This document shows, piece after piece, positions 34,791 through 44,132 of a stretch of DNA of 64,000 nucleotides (the stretch's first letter is position 1; the number at the start of each line of letters is the position of its first letter). A program made the position numbers and the translations under genes. The notes below the pieces were generated by a model. It worked only from the letters and a program-made list of their open reading frames with translations. It did not search any database and had not been told where the DNA came from. This DNA comes from Chelydra serpentina (Eukaryota > Chordata > Testudines > Chelydridae): contig JBAIAC010000129.1 of NCBI GenBank assembly GCA_037349315.1, forward strand, positions 1 through 64,000. Direction: 5' to 3'.

Positions 34791-35506
34791 CCAGGAGGGA
34801 GGAAGGTAGATGAAGTGCCACCAAAGGTGGAGGTGTGGCTAGTGAGTGTACCCCCCTTTAGCTCCCTAGCTGCCCCCATCACAGAGCTAGGTAAGAAGGG
34901 GAAGCCAGACGAGGCAGTCTGGACCGAGCAGGGCCAGAGGGCTCTCTGTGCGCTGAAGGAGGCTCTAATCCAGGGCCCTATAGATCGAGTAAACCCAGAC
35001 GGGGCCAAGCCCTGTACAGTGTTCACCGAAGCCTCAGACACAGGGCTGGGCGTGGTGCTGATGCAGGCCTATGCGAAGGGGGGGAGACACCCCATTGGGT
35101 ATCTGAGCAAGGAGCTGCTGCCCTGGAGGCAGAACGGTCCGGCCATAGAGAGGGAATGCCTGGCCATGGGGCAGGCCCTTAAAAAGCAGCACCCGGATCT
35201 ATTTGGGTGGCGCTTTACGGTGTATATTCACCACCTCGCCCCAATGTGGCTGCATCCAGGAAAAGGGGCCGATGCCAAGCGGCTGGTGACAAAGACACGT
35301 GGTCAAAGAGGGGACCAGTTCAAGAGGGAGGCTCTTAACCAAGCGGGCCCAAATTACAGCCCTCCAGACTGAAGCGCTGGAAGACCTAATCTCAGCTTGA
35401 ACCCCAGGGGTTTTGGGATGGGAAAAGGGCACGGGCCACATAACCCATCCCACATGCGGCCTGCGGGTCCCATCAAGCACACCCAAGCTAAGGAAAAACG
35501 TCAATC
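34791..35506 (+). pseudogene. Ty3/gypsy-type pol fragment (RT end and RNase H start)
   Basis: A 186-codon frame (34815-35372) contains an RNase H-like core of the Ty3/gypsy type: TEASDTGLGVVLMQ, HPIGYLSKELLPWRQN and AIERECLAMGQALKK. The upstream part resembles the RT-RNase H connection. There is no gag, protease or integrase around it, so this is a truncated LTR retrotransposon adjoining the LTR at 35507. Described as debris only. Confidence 0.75.
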
Positions 35507-36165
35507 TGTAACGGCCTGGTGTAACCAGGTTCGAACTTCCCCAGGTCACTGGCTAAAGTAACCCCACTCAGTTCAGTCTCAAAGGGGAAAAAAATGTAAC
35601 AAAATAAACCTGTTGTTAATGTTTTCCCTAAGTACTGTGTGGGAGCCTCGGTTTCCCTATGCAGTGCTTAAGTATCTAGGTGGTAAAACAAGGGTGCATG
35701 ATTGTTACAAAGCCCTAGGACAGGGGCCTAAACACAAATAAAGGCCAACACTCTGTCTCCTAGCAACAGATGGCCCCGGCCCCTCCCCTGCAAAGGTAAG
35801 AGCTAAAGGTGTTGAAACAAAGAAATCAGGTAACCTCCTGGCCCCCAAAAACCAAAGGAAAAGGCGGGGCTAAACAGTTTAAGTTTAAAGCTGGCTAAAA
35901 AACATTTTAAAAAGCGCAAACAGGGTCTGGCCTCCCTGCCCCCCTTTCGAAGCTGTGGGGTAAAACGCAGGGAGCCCCAGGCTGGGGTCTAAGCTCCCTG
36001 CCCCCCGGAAGGGCCCAACTGAGGGGTCCTGTTTGTACTGACAAGCTCTGTTTGAACTGTGTTCCTGGCATCTCTAATAAACCTTCTGTTCTACTGGCTG
36101 GCTAAAACTCCCAGTAAATCCGGGAAAAAGGGGTGCAGGGCCGAACTCCCCTATACTCCGTAACA
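35507..36165 (+). mobile_element. Probable LTR of the gypsy-type element
   Basis: Starts TGTAACGG and ends CCGTAACA, giving TG...CA ends with an 8-base inverted terminus (one mismatch from perfect). It contains a polyadenylation hexamer (taataaacc at about 36076) followed by a T-rich stretch, and lies directly 3' of the pol fragment. Length is about 659 bp. A matching 5' LTR is not in the window. Confidence 0.65.
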
Positions 36166-37213
36166 GTGAGGAGTGAGCATAGATCCTGTACCCTTTTTTA
36201 CCACATTTTGCCCTCTGGAGGGGAATGGCTTGTGAGGGACCTGTCCTCACTTTATGTGTCTCCTAGTAATGCTAAGCAACATACTGCCCAAACGCTGGCC
36301 CTTTGGGATTCATTTGATTTAAAGGTCGTTTTTACTGGTACGTTGTTTAATAAGAAAAGAAATGGTTGCAACATTTAGCAAGTAATATCTCTGTTTGCGC
36401 CAGGTGGATGGTTGGCAGTTCCTTCCTGCCCAGTCCCAGGGTTTGTCTTGCGCTCAGCTGCTTTCATAAATATTTTCATTTGTAAAGGTTCCCACTGATC
36501 ATGACTTTTGCCTGTTCTGATCCGGCTCACGTTTGGGAGCAGGAAACATTCTGGTCCCTTCAACTAAAGCTGCCTGCGGCCCTCTTGCTAGTTTTAATAA
36601 GCAATCTCCACCCAAGCATCAGCCATGGGAACAATAAATGTGTCCCCAGATTTCTCTACTTCACGCTTCGGCTCGTGTGACTCCAGACCATTTACCATGA
36701 AAAATGGCTTGCATCATCCTAATATTGAAAAGTTGGTCCAGGATTCTAGAAATGAAACAGTGTGTGCCTGGCCAAATGACACACAAGCTGGAACATACAG
36801 TTCTAGTTTTCTGCTATCTTGCACCTTCCCACAATATAAGAAAAGTTTTTCAGACCATATCTGTGGAAGATTTGGGGTCTTGTTTGCCTCATTTTTATTC
36901 ATCTCATGTGCTTCTCAGGTGCCAGTCCTGGCCCTTGAGTTCCCCTGATTGTAACTGAATTTTCTCTTCAGAAGCGAGGCTCAGCTGAAGCTTGTCTGGT
37001 TTTGTGCTGGGAAGGTTCAGCAGGACTTTTATGGCTATAACCTGACAGCAAAGGAGCGTCGCAGTGGGAGGAGCGAAATAGCACCTTGGAGGGCTCATTT
37101 AGGTATGAGTGCAACCAGTCACTTTGCTCATGGTTTGGGGACATGGCTACAGGCTCCTTTTAGGGTGGTTATGTTCAGCCCCACTGTTGTGCTCTGCTGT
37201 TTATGCATTATAA
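36166..37213. other. Intergenic, nothing recognised
   Basis: AT-richer intergenic sequence between the LTR and the inverted-repeat elements. No coding similarity or repeat end was recognised. Confidence 0.5.
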
Positions 37214-37530
37214 CGAAGGCCCTACTTAATTTGCGATATTGCGGATCCCGCATTATTAGACTTCCACCACAATTTTAACAGTGCCGCCCTGGGGTCAACA
37301 GCATGACCTCCCACTCTCAGCCCTGGGCAGTCGAACACCGGGAGCCCCCACTGTCAACAGCGGGATACTGCTCTCAGCCCTGGGCTGCCGACAGCAGGAA
37401 ATCCCAGAAAAGTCATAGATCTTATTACCGCAAATAAGGTCCATTATTACTTTTCTGTGATTTTCTATGGCTTGTCCACAACTCAGCTGCAATTTTTTGA
37501 CAATCATTCTGCAATTCAAGTAGGGCTTTA
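37214..37530. mobile_element. Inverted-repeat DNA element (MITE)
   Basis: The left end gaaggccctacttaatttgc is the reverse complement of the right end gcaattcaagtagggcttta with few mismatches. The interior has a duplicated 'agccctggg' and 'cagcgggatactg' type segment. No coding capacity. The superfamily was not determined and no clear target duplication was seen. Confidence 0.72.
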
Positions 37531-37671
37531 ATTATTAACCATTTATCACAGCAACATAACCAGCATGTGCCCACCAACCTCTGACAAGTGTCAGATCCCT
37601 CCAGGTGTTTCCCTGTGTCATGGTGAATTTGGTGCCAGATTATTGTGTAGTGTCAAACTCTGCGGAGGTTT

Positions 37672-37921
37672 TGTTTACACACACAAGTTGTACCAGTTTA
37701 ACTAAATTGGCTTAGAAAGTGATTTAGCCAAATTGGCAAGAATCCCACTGAGTGGATATCCTTAAACTGCCTGATGATAATTAGCTTAAATCAGTAAGCA
37801 ATAGATGTAAGCAGAATTGAAAGAGGGCCCGCTTAATCTGAAATAAGTGTCCATACAATGGAGTTGCTCCTTTAACTAAAGCACTTTCAAAACCAGTTAG
37901 TACAACTTGTGTGTGCAGCCA
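37672..37921. mobile_element. Inverted-repeat DNA element (MITE)
   Basis: Left end tgtttacacacacaagttgt followed by accagttt; right end aaccagttagtacaacttgt followed by gtgtgcagcc. The termini form about 25 bp of inverted repeat. AT-rich interior, no frame. It is similar in type to the element at 52971. Confidence 0.78.
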
Positions 37922-38184
37922 GGCTCTCGGTCTCTCCTAGGTGTGTACCTGCTGTCCAGTTCACCCTAGTCTGTAGCTAGCACTGGGTGCCGCCTGATTG
38001 CTGACGAGGGCTCAGTGAAGGCAAGCTCCTTGGACCGAGAGAGCTGCAGACCTCTGCTGGCGTGTGCCCTTTGGGGCCAAGCCTCTTCTGCCTCTAAAGG
38101 AGATGGCATGAGGCCTAGGCCAGTTAGTGCCAGGGGGCCATGCCAGCGGGACCATCGCCGTGACAACCCCATGATGGCAAAACA

Positions 38185-40624
38185 ACTAATGGGAACGACT
38201 TTAATCACCCCAATATCTGCTGGGAAAGCAATACAGCGGTGCACAGACAATCCAGGAAGTTTTTGGAAAGTGTAGGGGACAATTTCCTGGTGCAAGTGCT
38301 GGAGGAACCAACTAGGGGAAAAGCTCTTCTTGACCTGCTGCTCACAAACAGGGAAGAAATAGTAGAGGAAGCAATAGTGGATGGGAACCTGGGAGGCAGT
38401 GACCATGAGATGGTCAAGTTCAGGATCCTGACACAAGGAAGAAAGGAAAGCAGTAGAACAGAGACCCTGGACTTCAGAAAAGCAGACTCTGACTCCCTCA
38501 GGGAACTGATGGGCAAGGTCCCCTGGGAGAATAACATGAGGGGGAAAGGAGTTGAGGAAAGCTGGCTGTATTTTAAAGAATCCTTATTGAGGTTGCAGGA
38601 ACAAACCATCCCGATGTGTAGGAAGAAAAGCAAATATGGCAGGCGACCAGCTTGGCTTAACAGTGAAATCCTTGCTCGTCTTAAACACAAAAAAGCAGCT
38701 TACAAGACGTGGAAGATAGGACAAATGACCAGGGAGGAATATAAAAATATTGCTCAGGCATGCAGGAGTGAAATTAGGAAGGCCAAATCACACTTGGCGT
38801 TGCAGCTAGCTGGAGATGTTAGGAGTAACAAGAAGGGTTTCTTCAGGTATGTTAGCAACAAGAAGAAAGTCAAGGAAAGCGTGGGCCCCTTGCTGAATGA
38901 GGGAGGGAACCTAGTGACAGAGGATGTGGAGAAAGCTAGTGTACTCAATGCTTTTTTTGCCTCTGTCTTCACAGACAAGGTCAGCTCCCAGGCGGCTGCA
39001 CTCCGCAGCACGGTATGGGGAGGAGGTGACCAGCCCTCTGTGGAGAAAGTAGTAGTTCGGGACTATTTAGAAAAGCTGGACGAGCACAAGTCCATGGGGC
39101 CGGATGCACTGCATCCGAGGGTGCTAAAGGAGTTGGCCGATGTGATTGCAGAGCCATTGGCCATTATCTTTGAAAAATCATGGCAATCGGGGGAGGTCCC
39201 GGATGACTGGGAAAAAGCTAATGTAGTGCCCATCTTTAAAAAAGGGAAGAAGGAAGATCTGGGGAACTACGGGCCAGTCAGTCTTACCTCAGTCCCTGGA
39301 AAAATCATGGAACAGGTCCTCAAGGAATCAATTCTGAACCACTTAAAGGAGGGGAAAATGATCAGGAACAGTCAGCATGGATTCACCAAGGGCAAGTCAT
39401 GCCTGACTAACCTAATTGCCTTCTATGATGAGATAACTGGCTCTGTGGATGAGGGGAAAGCAGTGGATGTGCTATTTCTTGACTTTAGCAAAGCTTTTGA
39501 TACAATCTCCCACAGTGTTCTTGCCAGCAAGTTAAAGAAGTATGGGCTGGATGAATGGACTGTAAGGTGGATAGAAAACTGGCTAGATGGTCGTGCTCAA
39601 CGGGTAGTGATCAATGGCTCCATGTCTCGTTGGCAGCCGGAATCAAGTGGAGTGCCCCAAGGGTCGGTGCTGGGGCCGGTTTTGTTCAATATCTTCATCA
39701 ACGACCTGGAGGATGGTGTGGACTGCACCCTTAGCAAGTTTGCAGATGACACTAAACTGGGAGGAGTGGTTGATACGCTGGAGGGTAGGGACAGGATACA
39801 GAGGGACCTAGACAAATTAGAGGATTGGGCCAAAAGAAATCTGATGAGGTTCAACAAGGACAAGTGCAGAGTCCTGCACTTAGGACGGAAGAATCCCATG
39901 CACTGCTACAGACTAGGGACCGAATGGCTGGGCAGCAGTTCTGCAGAAAAGGACCTGGGGGTTACGGTGGACGAAAAGCTGAATATGAATCAACAGTGTG
40001 CCCTTATTCCAAGAAGGCTAACGGCATTTTGGGTTGTATAAGTAGGGGCATTTCCAGCAGATCGAGGGACGTGATCATTCCCCTCTATTCGGCACTGGTG
40101 AGGCCTCATTTGGAGTACTGTGTCTAGTTTTGGGCCCCACACTACAAGAAGGATGTGGATAAATTGGAAAGAGTCCAGCGGAGCGCAACAAAAATGATTA
40201 GGGGGCTGGAGCACATGACTTATGAGGAGAGGCTGAGGGAACTGGGATTGTTTAGCCTGCAGAAGAGAAGAGTGAGGGGGGATTTGATAGCTGCTTTCAA
40301 CTACCTGAAAGGGGGTTCCCAAGAGGATGGATCTAGACTGTTCTCAGTGGTAGAAGATGACAGAACAAGGAGTAATGGTCTCAAGTTGCAGAGGGGGAGG
40401 TTTAGGTTGGATATTAGGAAAAACTTTTTCACTAGTAGGGTGGTGAAGCACTGGAATGGGTTACCTAGGGAGGTGGTGGAGTCTCCTTCCTTAGAGGTTT
40501 TAAGGTCAAGCTTGACAAAGCCCTGGCTGGGATGACTTAATTGGGGTTGGTCCTGCTTTGAGCAGGGGGTTGGACTAGAACCTCCTGAGGTCCCTTCCAA
40601 CCCTGAGATTCTATGATTCTATGA
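38185..40624 (+). mobile_element. CR1 LINE, 5'-truncated, near-complete ORF2 3' part
   Basis: A 600-codon frame (38239-40041) covers the end of the endonuclease domain and the whole reverse transcriptase. Landmarks are [50 protein letters not shown] and the FADDTK catalytic motif near 39740. The frame continues in another register at 39825-40127 and again at 40155-40535. The 3' end has the CR1 hallmark tail (gagattctatgattctatga, to about 40624). The first ~60 bp (38185-38240) still match the endonuclease. The copy is dead: 5'-truncated, frameshifted near 40005, and with a TAG at 40125. Confidence 0.95.
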
Positions 40625-40689
40625 TGCAGAGCAGACTGAATAACCCTGGCTCTGCAGACCACCCCAGCAGGTGCCCCATCTGCCCCCAG

Positions 40690-40965
40690 CACAGGGGCAG
40701 GGCTCCCCCTCCCCAGGGTCCCCCCCACACTAGGGGGTGCAGGGCTCCCCCTCCCGCAGGGTCCTCCCCCCACTGGGGGGGGCAGGGCTCCCCCTCCCCA
40801 GAGTCGTCCCCCCCGCACTGGGGGGCAGGGCTCCCCCTCCCCAGGGTCCCCCCCGCACTAGGGGGGGGCAGGGCTCCCCCTCCCCAAAGTCCCCCCCCCC
40901 CCGCACGAGGGGGGCAGGACTCTCTCTCCCCCGGGTCCCCCCAGCACTAGGGGCAGCCCCCCCCC
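40690..40965. repeat. Degenerate C-rich minisatellite
   Basis: Seven or eight imperfect copies, about 35-45 bp, built on gggcagggctccccctcccc and gtcccccccacactaggggg. It lies between the CR1 tail and the KDM4A promoter. Confidence 0.85.
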
Positions 40966-41099
40966 AGCACGCCCCCTCCCATGGGACCTTCCGCCGTCTG
41001 GAGCCTCTTTGGGTCTGCAGTTCCCTAGCAATTGCGCCCCCCAGCAGGGGACTCTGTACTCTGCCTGGCAACAACCTATTCTCCTTTATTATGGGCCAA

Positions 41100-41587
41100 C
41101 CCCTACCGCCCCGTTCTGAGGAGACTCTAATTCTTATTGGTTGGCACCCCAGGCTGCGCTGTGATTGGCTTAGATCGACTGAGAGGGCGGGAGGACGTTG
41201 TGCGTTGGAAAGCCGCCTGGTGGATTCTTTGCCGGCGCGCCGAATGGAGGGATACATCTCACGTCGCTGTAATTTCACACGAGGCAAAATCGGCGCGCGC
41301 AGCCGTATATCCATCCGCGCCGGAACTGATTTCGAGATGCAGGAGAGACCCGTCCGCGCTCGCCGCGGTGGGGGCGACGCTGGGGGAAGAAGAGGAGGAG
41401 AGTGATTGGCAGGTAGGCTCAGCCAATGAGGAGGCGCGGCTGTTGCGGACCCTGTGGCGATTGGCCCGCAGCGGTGCTGCCTCGCCAATGGGATCGGAGG
41501 TCGGTTCGCGGGGGGGCTGTTCTCTCTTGCCTTCTTCCTAGTCGCGGCGGGGCCCTGGCGGAGGCGGCCGGGGCGAGCGGCGACTGA
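41100..41587 (+). promoter_or_regulatory. KDM4A: KDM4A promoter region, CpG-rich with CCAAT cluster
   Basis: CpG-dense sequence just upstream of and around the first exon. CCAAT boxes occur in both orientations: ATTGG at 41136, 41164, 41405 and 41460; CCAAT at 41423 and 41485. No TATA box was seen near the presumed start. A pyrimidine stretch (ttctctcttgccttcttcc, 41520-41538) could mark initiation. NF-Y binding is inferred from the motif only. Confidence 0.7.
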
Positions 41588-41588
41588 G
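41520..41588 (+). other. KDM4A: KDM4A non-coding exon 1 (5' end approximate)
   Basis: GC-rich sequence ending gcggcgactgag before a donor gtgaggcc at 41589. The next exon begins after ctctgcccag at 41776, with 25 bases of 5' UTR before the ATG. The transcription start is not determined from sequence. Confidence 0.55.
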
Positions 41589-41800
41589 GTGAGGCCGCGG
41601 GGAGGGCGCGGGGCGCCGCCGGCCCTGGCCGCCTCTGAGGCGCGGGGCCCCGGAAGCGGCGCGGGGCGCGGGGCCGGCGACGCCTCCCTGGGCGCGGGGG
41701 CAGCGCGCGGGGCGGGGCCGGGCTCGCGGGGCTCGCCGGGCGTCGCGTGCTCACGGGTTTCCGCTCTCTGCCCAGGGGGCGCGGGGCCCGCGGGAGCGAC

Positions 41801-41938
41801 ATGGCCGCGGAGCTGGAGAGCCTCAACCCCGGCGCCCGCATCATGACGTTCCGCCCCAGCGCCGAGCAGTTCCGGGACTTCGGCCGCTACGTCGCCTACA
41901 TCGAGTCCCAGGGCGCCCACCGGGCCGGGCTCGCCAAG
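41801..41938 (+). CDS. KDM4A: KDM4A exon 2, start codon and JmjN
   Basis: 46 codons, beginning [17 protein letters not shown]. The ATG has a purine at -3 and G at +4. JmjN starts around residue 14 and the exon ends [13 protein letters not shown]. It is more GC-rich than any other KDM4A exon because it sits in the CpG island. Donor gtgaggc. Confidence 0.95.
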
Positions 41939-42507
41939 GTGAGGCGGGGGGGCGGGCCCGCTCCCGCGGCAGGGGGCGGGCCGCGGCCGGCCGGGGGGAG
42001 GGGCCCGTTCAGCCCGGCCCAGGCTCCACTTGTGCGGCCTGCAGGCGGCCCCCGAGAGGCTGTGTGTAGACAGCCCCTGGGGGTGTGAACACGGGGGTGT
42101 CGGTGCACCTGCCCGCCACACCGCCGGACCGTGCCATTGTCTGCCCCGGGCCGAGGGACAAAGAGCACGAACAGCACAGGGCGTGGAAGGCCGCTGGGTC
42201 ATGTGTCCGTCTGAGCCGTGCTGCCTGCTTCACTCCCCGGCATCCCGTCCCGGAAACACGTCGGGTCCCACGTACTGCTTGTGTATGGAGCCATGAGCAT
42301 GGGCCACTTCCCCGCCCCCGCCGGCCCTCGGGAGCGCTAAGCACCCGGAATCCCCTGTGGAGTTCATGGGTGCTGTGGGAGCTCAGCGTGTCCAAAGCTC
42401 AGACTGTAAGGGCTGTATTCGCTATGTAAGGGCTGTATTCCACGCCTCAGTCTTTAGGCAGACCAATGGTAGGAGAGCTGCCGTGGGCAGGAAGTAGTCC
42501 AGAGACC

Positions 42508-42666
42508 AGGTGGATGAGGTAATATCTTTTCTTGGACCAACTTCTGTTGGTGAGAGAGACAAGCTTTCGAGCTCTTCGTCTGTTGTCTGTAGCTCTGTGT
42601 AAGTTCAAAAGCTTGTCTCTCACCAACAGAAATTGGTCCAATAAAAGATATTGCCTCACCCACCTT
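42508..42666. mobile_element. Foldback (palindromic) DNA element
   Basis: Left arm gatgaggtaatatcttttct with tggaccaacttctgttggtg and agagagacaagctttcgagc. The right arm (42606-42663) is its reverse complement with few mismatches (gcttgtctctcaccaacaga, attggtccaataaaagatat). Arms are about 55 bp, with a central spacer of about 40 bp. The sequence to about 42725 (ctctcatattctgggacaga) is often part of this turtle repeat. No coding. Confidence 0.85.
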
Positions 42667-42882
42667 GGCTCTCATATTCTGGGACAGACACAACTCTATC
42701 AACACTGTATACAAGAAGGTAGTGTAGTGTGATGAACTGAACTTTGTAGTTCTTGCTCACAAACCGTAATTAAAAGTAATTCTAAGAAGTTTGACATCGT
42801 CCTGCTCCTGTTGCATTCGTTCCTTACTGAATGTTCCTGACTGAATAATCATTGTCCTCTAGATAAAGCTCCTCTCACAAGG

Positions 42883-43597
42883 CAGTGCTCCCTCTAATTC
42901 TTTACATCAATGTGTGGAATGAATTTTGTTATGTGCACCAATATGGAGGTGATGTGTCATGTGGTGGGGGTTGGCCGAGGGGTTTGGAGTGTGGGAGGGG
43001 GCTCAGGGCTGGGGCAGAGGGTTGGGGTGTGGGCTCTGTGGTGGGGTTGGGGACGAGGGGTTCAGGGTGTGGGAGCAGCTCTGGGCTGGGGCAGAGGGTT
43101 GGGTGTGGGGGGATGCAGGCTCTGGGGTGGGACTGGGGATGGGGGGAGGACACGACTCAGGGCTGGGGCAGAGGGTTGGGGGCTCTGGCTAGGGGTGAAG
43201 GCTCCGGGGTGGGGCTGGAGATGAGGGGTTTGGGATGCAGGAGGGGGCTGGGGATGAGGGTTGGGGTGTTGGGGGAGTGTGGGCTTTAGGGCGGGGCCAG
43301 GGATGAGGGGGTTGGGGTGCAGGCTGCGGTGGGGAGAGAGCATTCCCCCAGCCCTCTCTCGCCGCAGCAGCTCGGGGCCGGGGGCGAGGCACTTTCTCCG
43401 GCCGCAGCAGCGATGGGGTTGCGCTGGGCTGAGGGAGAGCCTCCTCCCTGGCTGCGGTGGGAAGGGGCACCACTCCCCGCCGGCAGCAGGTCCGTGCTGG
43501 GGCCGGAAGGGAGGTGCGCCTCTCCCCGCTGCAACCCTGAGCCCTTGCGCAGGGCTTAATAGGCAGCTGTGCGGCCATGTAGCTTAGAGGGAACTTG
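42883..43597. mobile_element. Probable TIR element with G-rich tandem interior
   Basis: Left end cagtgctccctctaatt, right end gcttagagggaactt: an imperfect inverted terminus (CTCCCTCTAA / TTAGAGGGAAC). The interior (42965-43330) is an irregular tandem of ggggttgggg, tgtgggctctggggtgggg and gggctggggatgaggggtt motifs. No clear 8-bp duplication was seen. Confidence 0.62.
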
Positions 43598-43656
43598 GCT
43601 CATAGGTTGAATTGCTACGTTTTCTGATCTTTGCCTTTTATTCTGTGAACCATCAG

Positions 43657-43832
43657 GTAATTCCCCCAAAGGAGTGGAAACCGCGAACATGCTACGATGA
43701 TATTGATGAACTGGTCATCCCGGCTCCAATTCAGCAGGTGGTGACTGGACAATCTGGCCTCTTCACACAGTACAACATCCAGAAGAAGGCTATGACTGTC
43801 CGGGAATTTAGAAGAATTGCAAATAGTGACAA
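43657..43832 (+). CDS. KDM4A: KDM4A exon 3, JmjN end
   Basis: Residues 47-104 plus two bases: [40 protein letters not shown], then [18 protein letters not shown] and part of Lys. Donor gtaagag at 43833 splits a Lys codon, which is completed by g at 47608. Confidence 0.96.
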
Positions 43833-44132
43833 GTAAGAGTGTTTGTGCCTGCAGTTTCTTACATCTGTGGGGCTTATGCATCAGATACCATCACATAGCT
43901 TTCTCTCTATTTAGTGTATAGTTAAATGGAGTCTCTTGGGTAGAGGAATGTAGCTTGTTAACATTTAAAAAAAATTTCAATGATGATAAAATTTTCTTTA
44001 AAATGACCATGCAAAAATGGCATATTAATTAACAGATCTGTCCTGCTACACTTTACTTCTGTGAGTCCTGAAGGCAGTGAAATTGCACAAGGGTTGATGA
44101 GAGCATAACTTGGCCTGGATAACCTTTATTAC

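Larger units (their letters stand above)
41939..43656. other. KDM4A intron with foldback and G-rich elements
   Basis: Contains the palindromic element at 42508-42666 and the G-rich inverted-repeat element at 42883-43597. The rest is unassigned. Confidence 0.75.

Noticed and set aside
38239..40041. 600-codon reverse-transcriptase frame as a host gene
   Set aside because: It has all CR1 ORF2 motifs and the CR1 3' tail, is 5'-truncated and frameshifted, and a second copy exists at 23.7-24.9 kb.
40730..42202. 490-codon antisense frame across the KDM4A promoter
   Set aside because: CpG-rich, stop-poor sequence. It crosses KDM4A exon 2 antisense, shows no conserved domain and includes the C-rich minisatellite.
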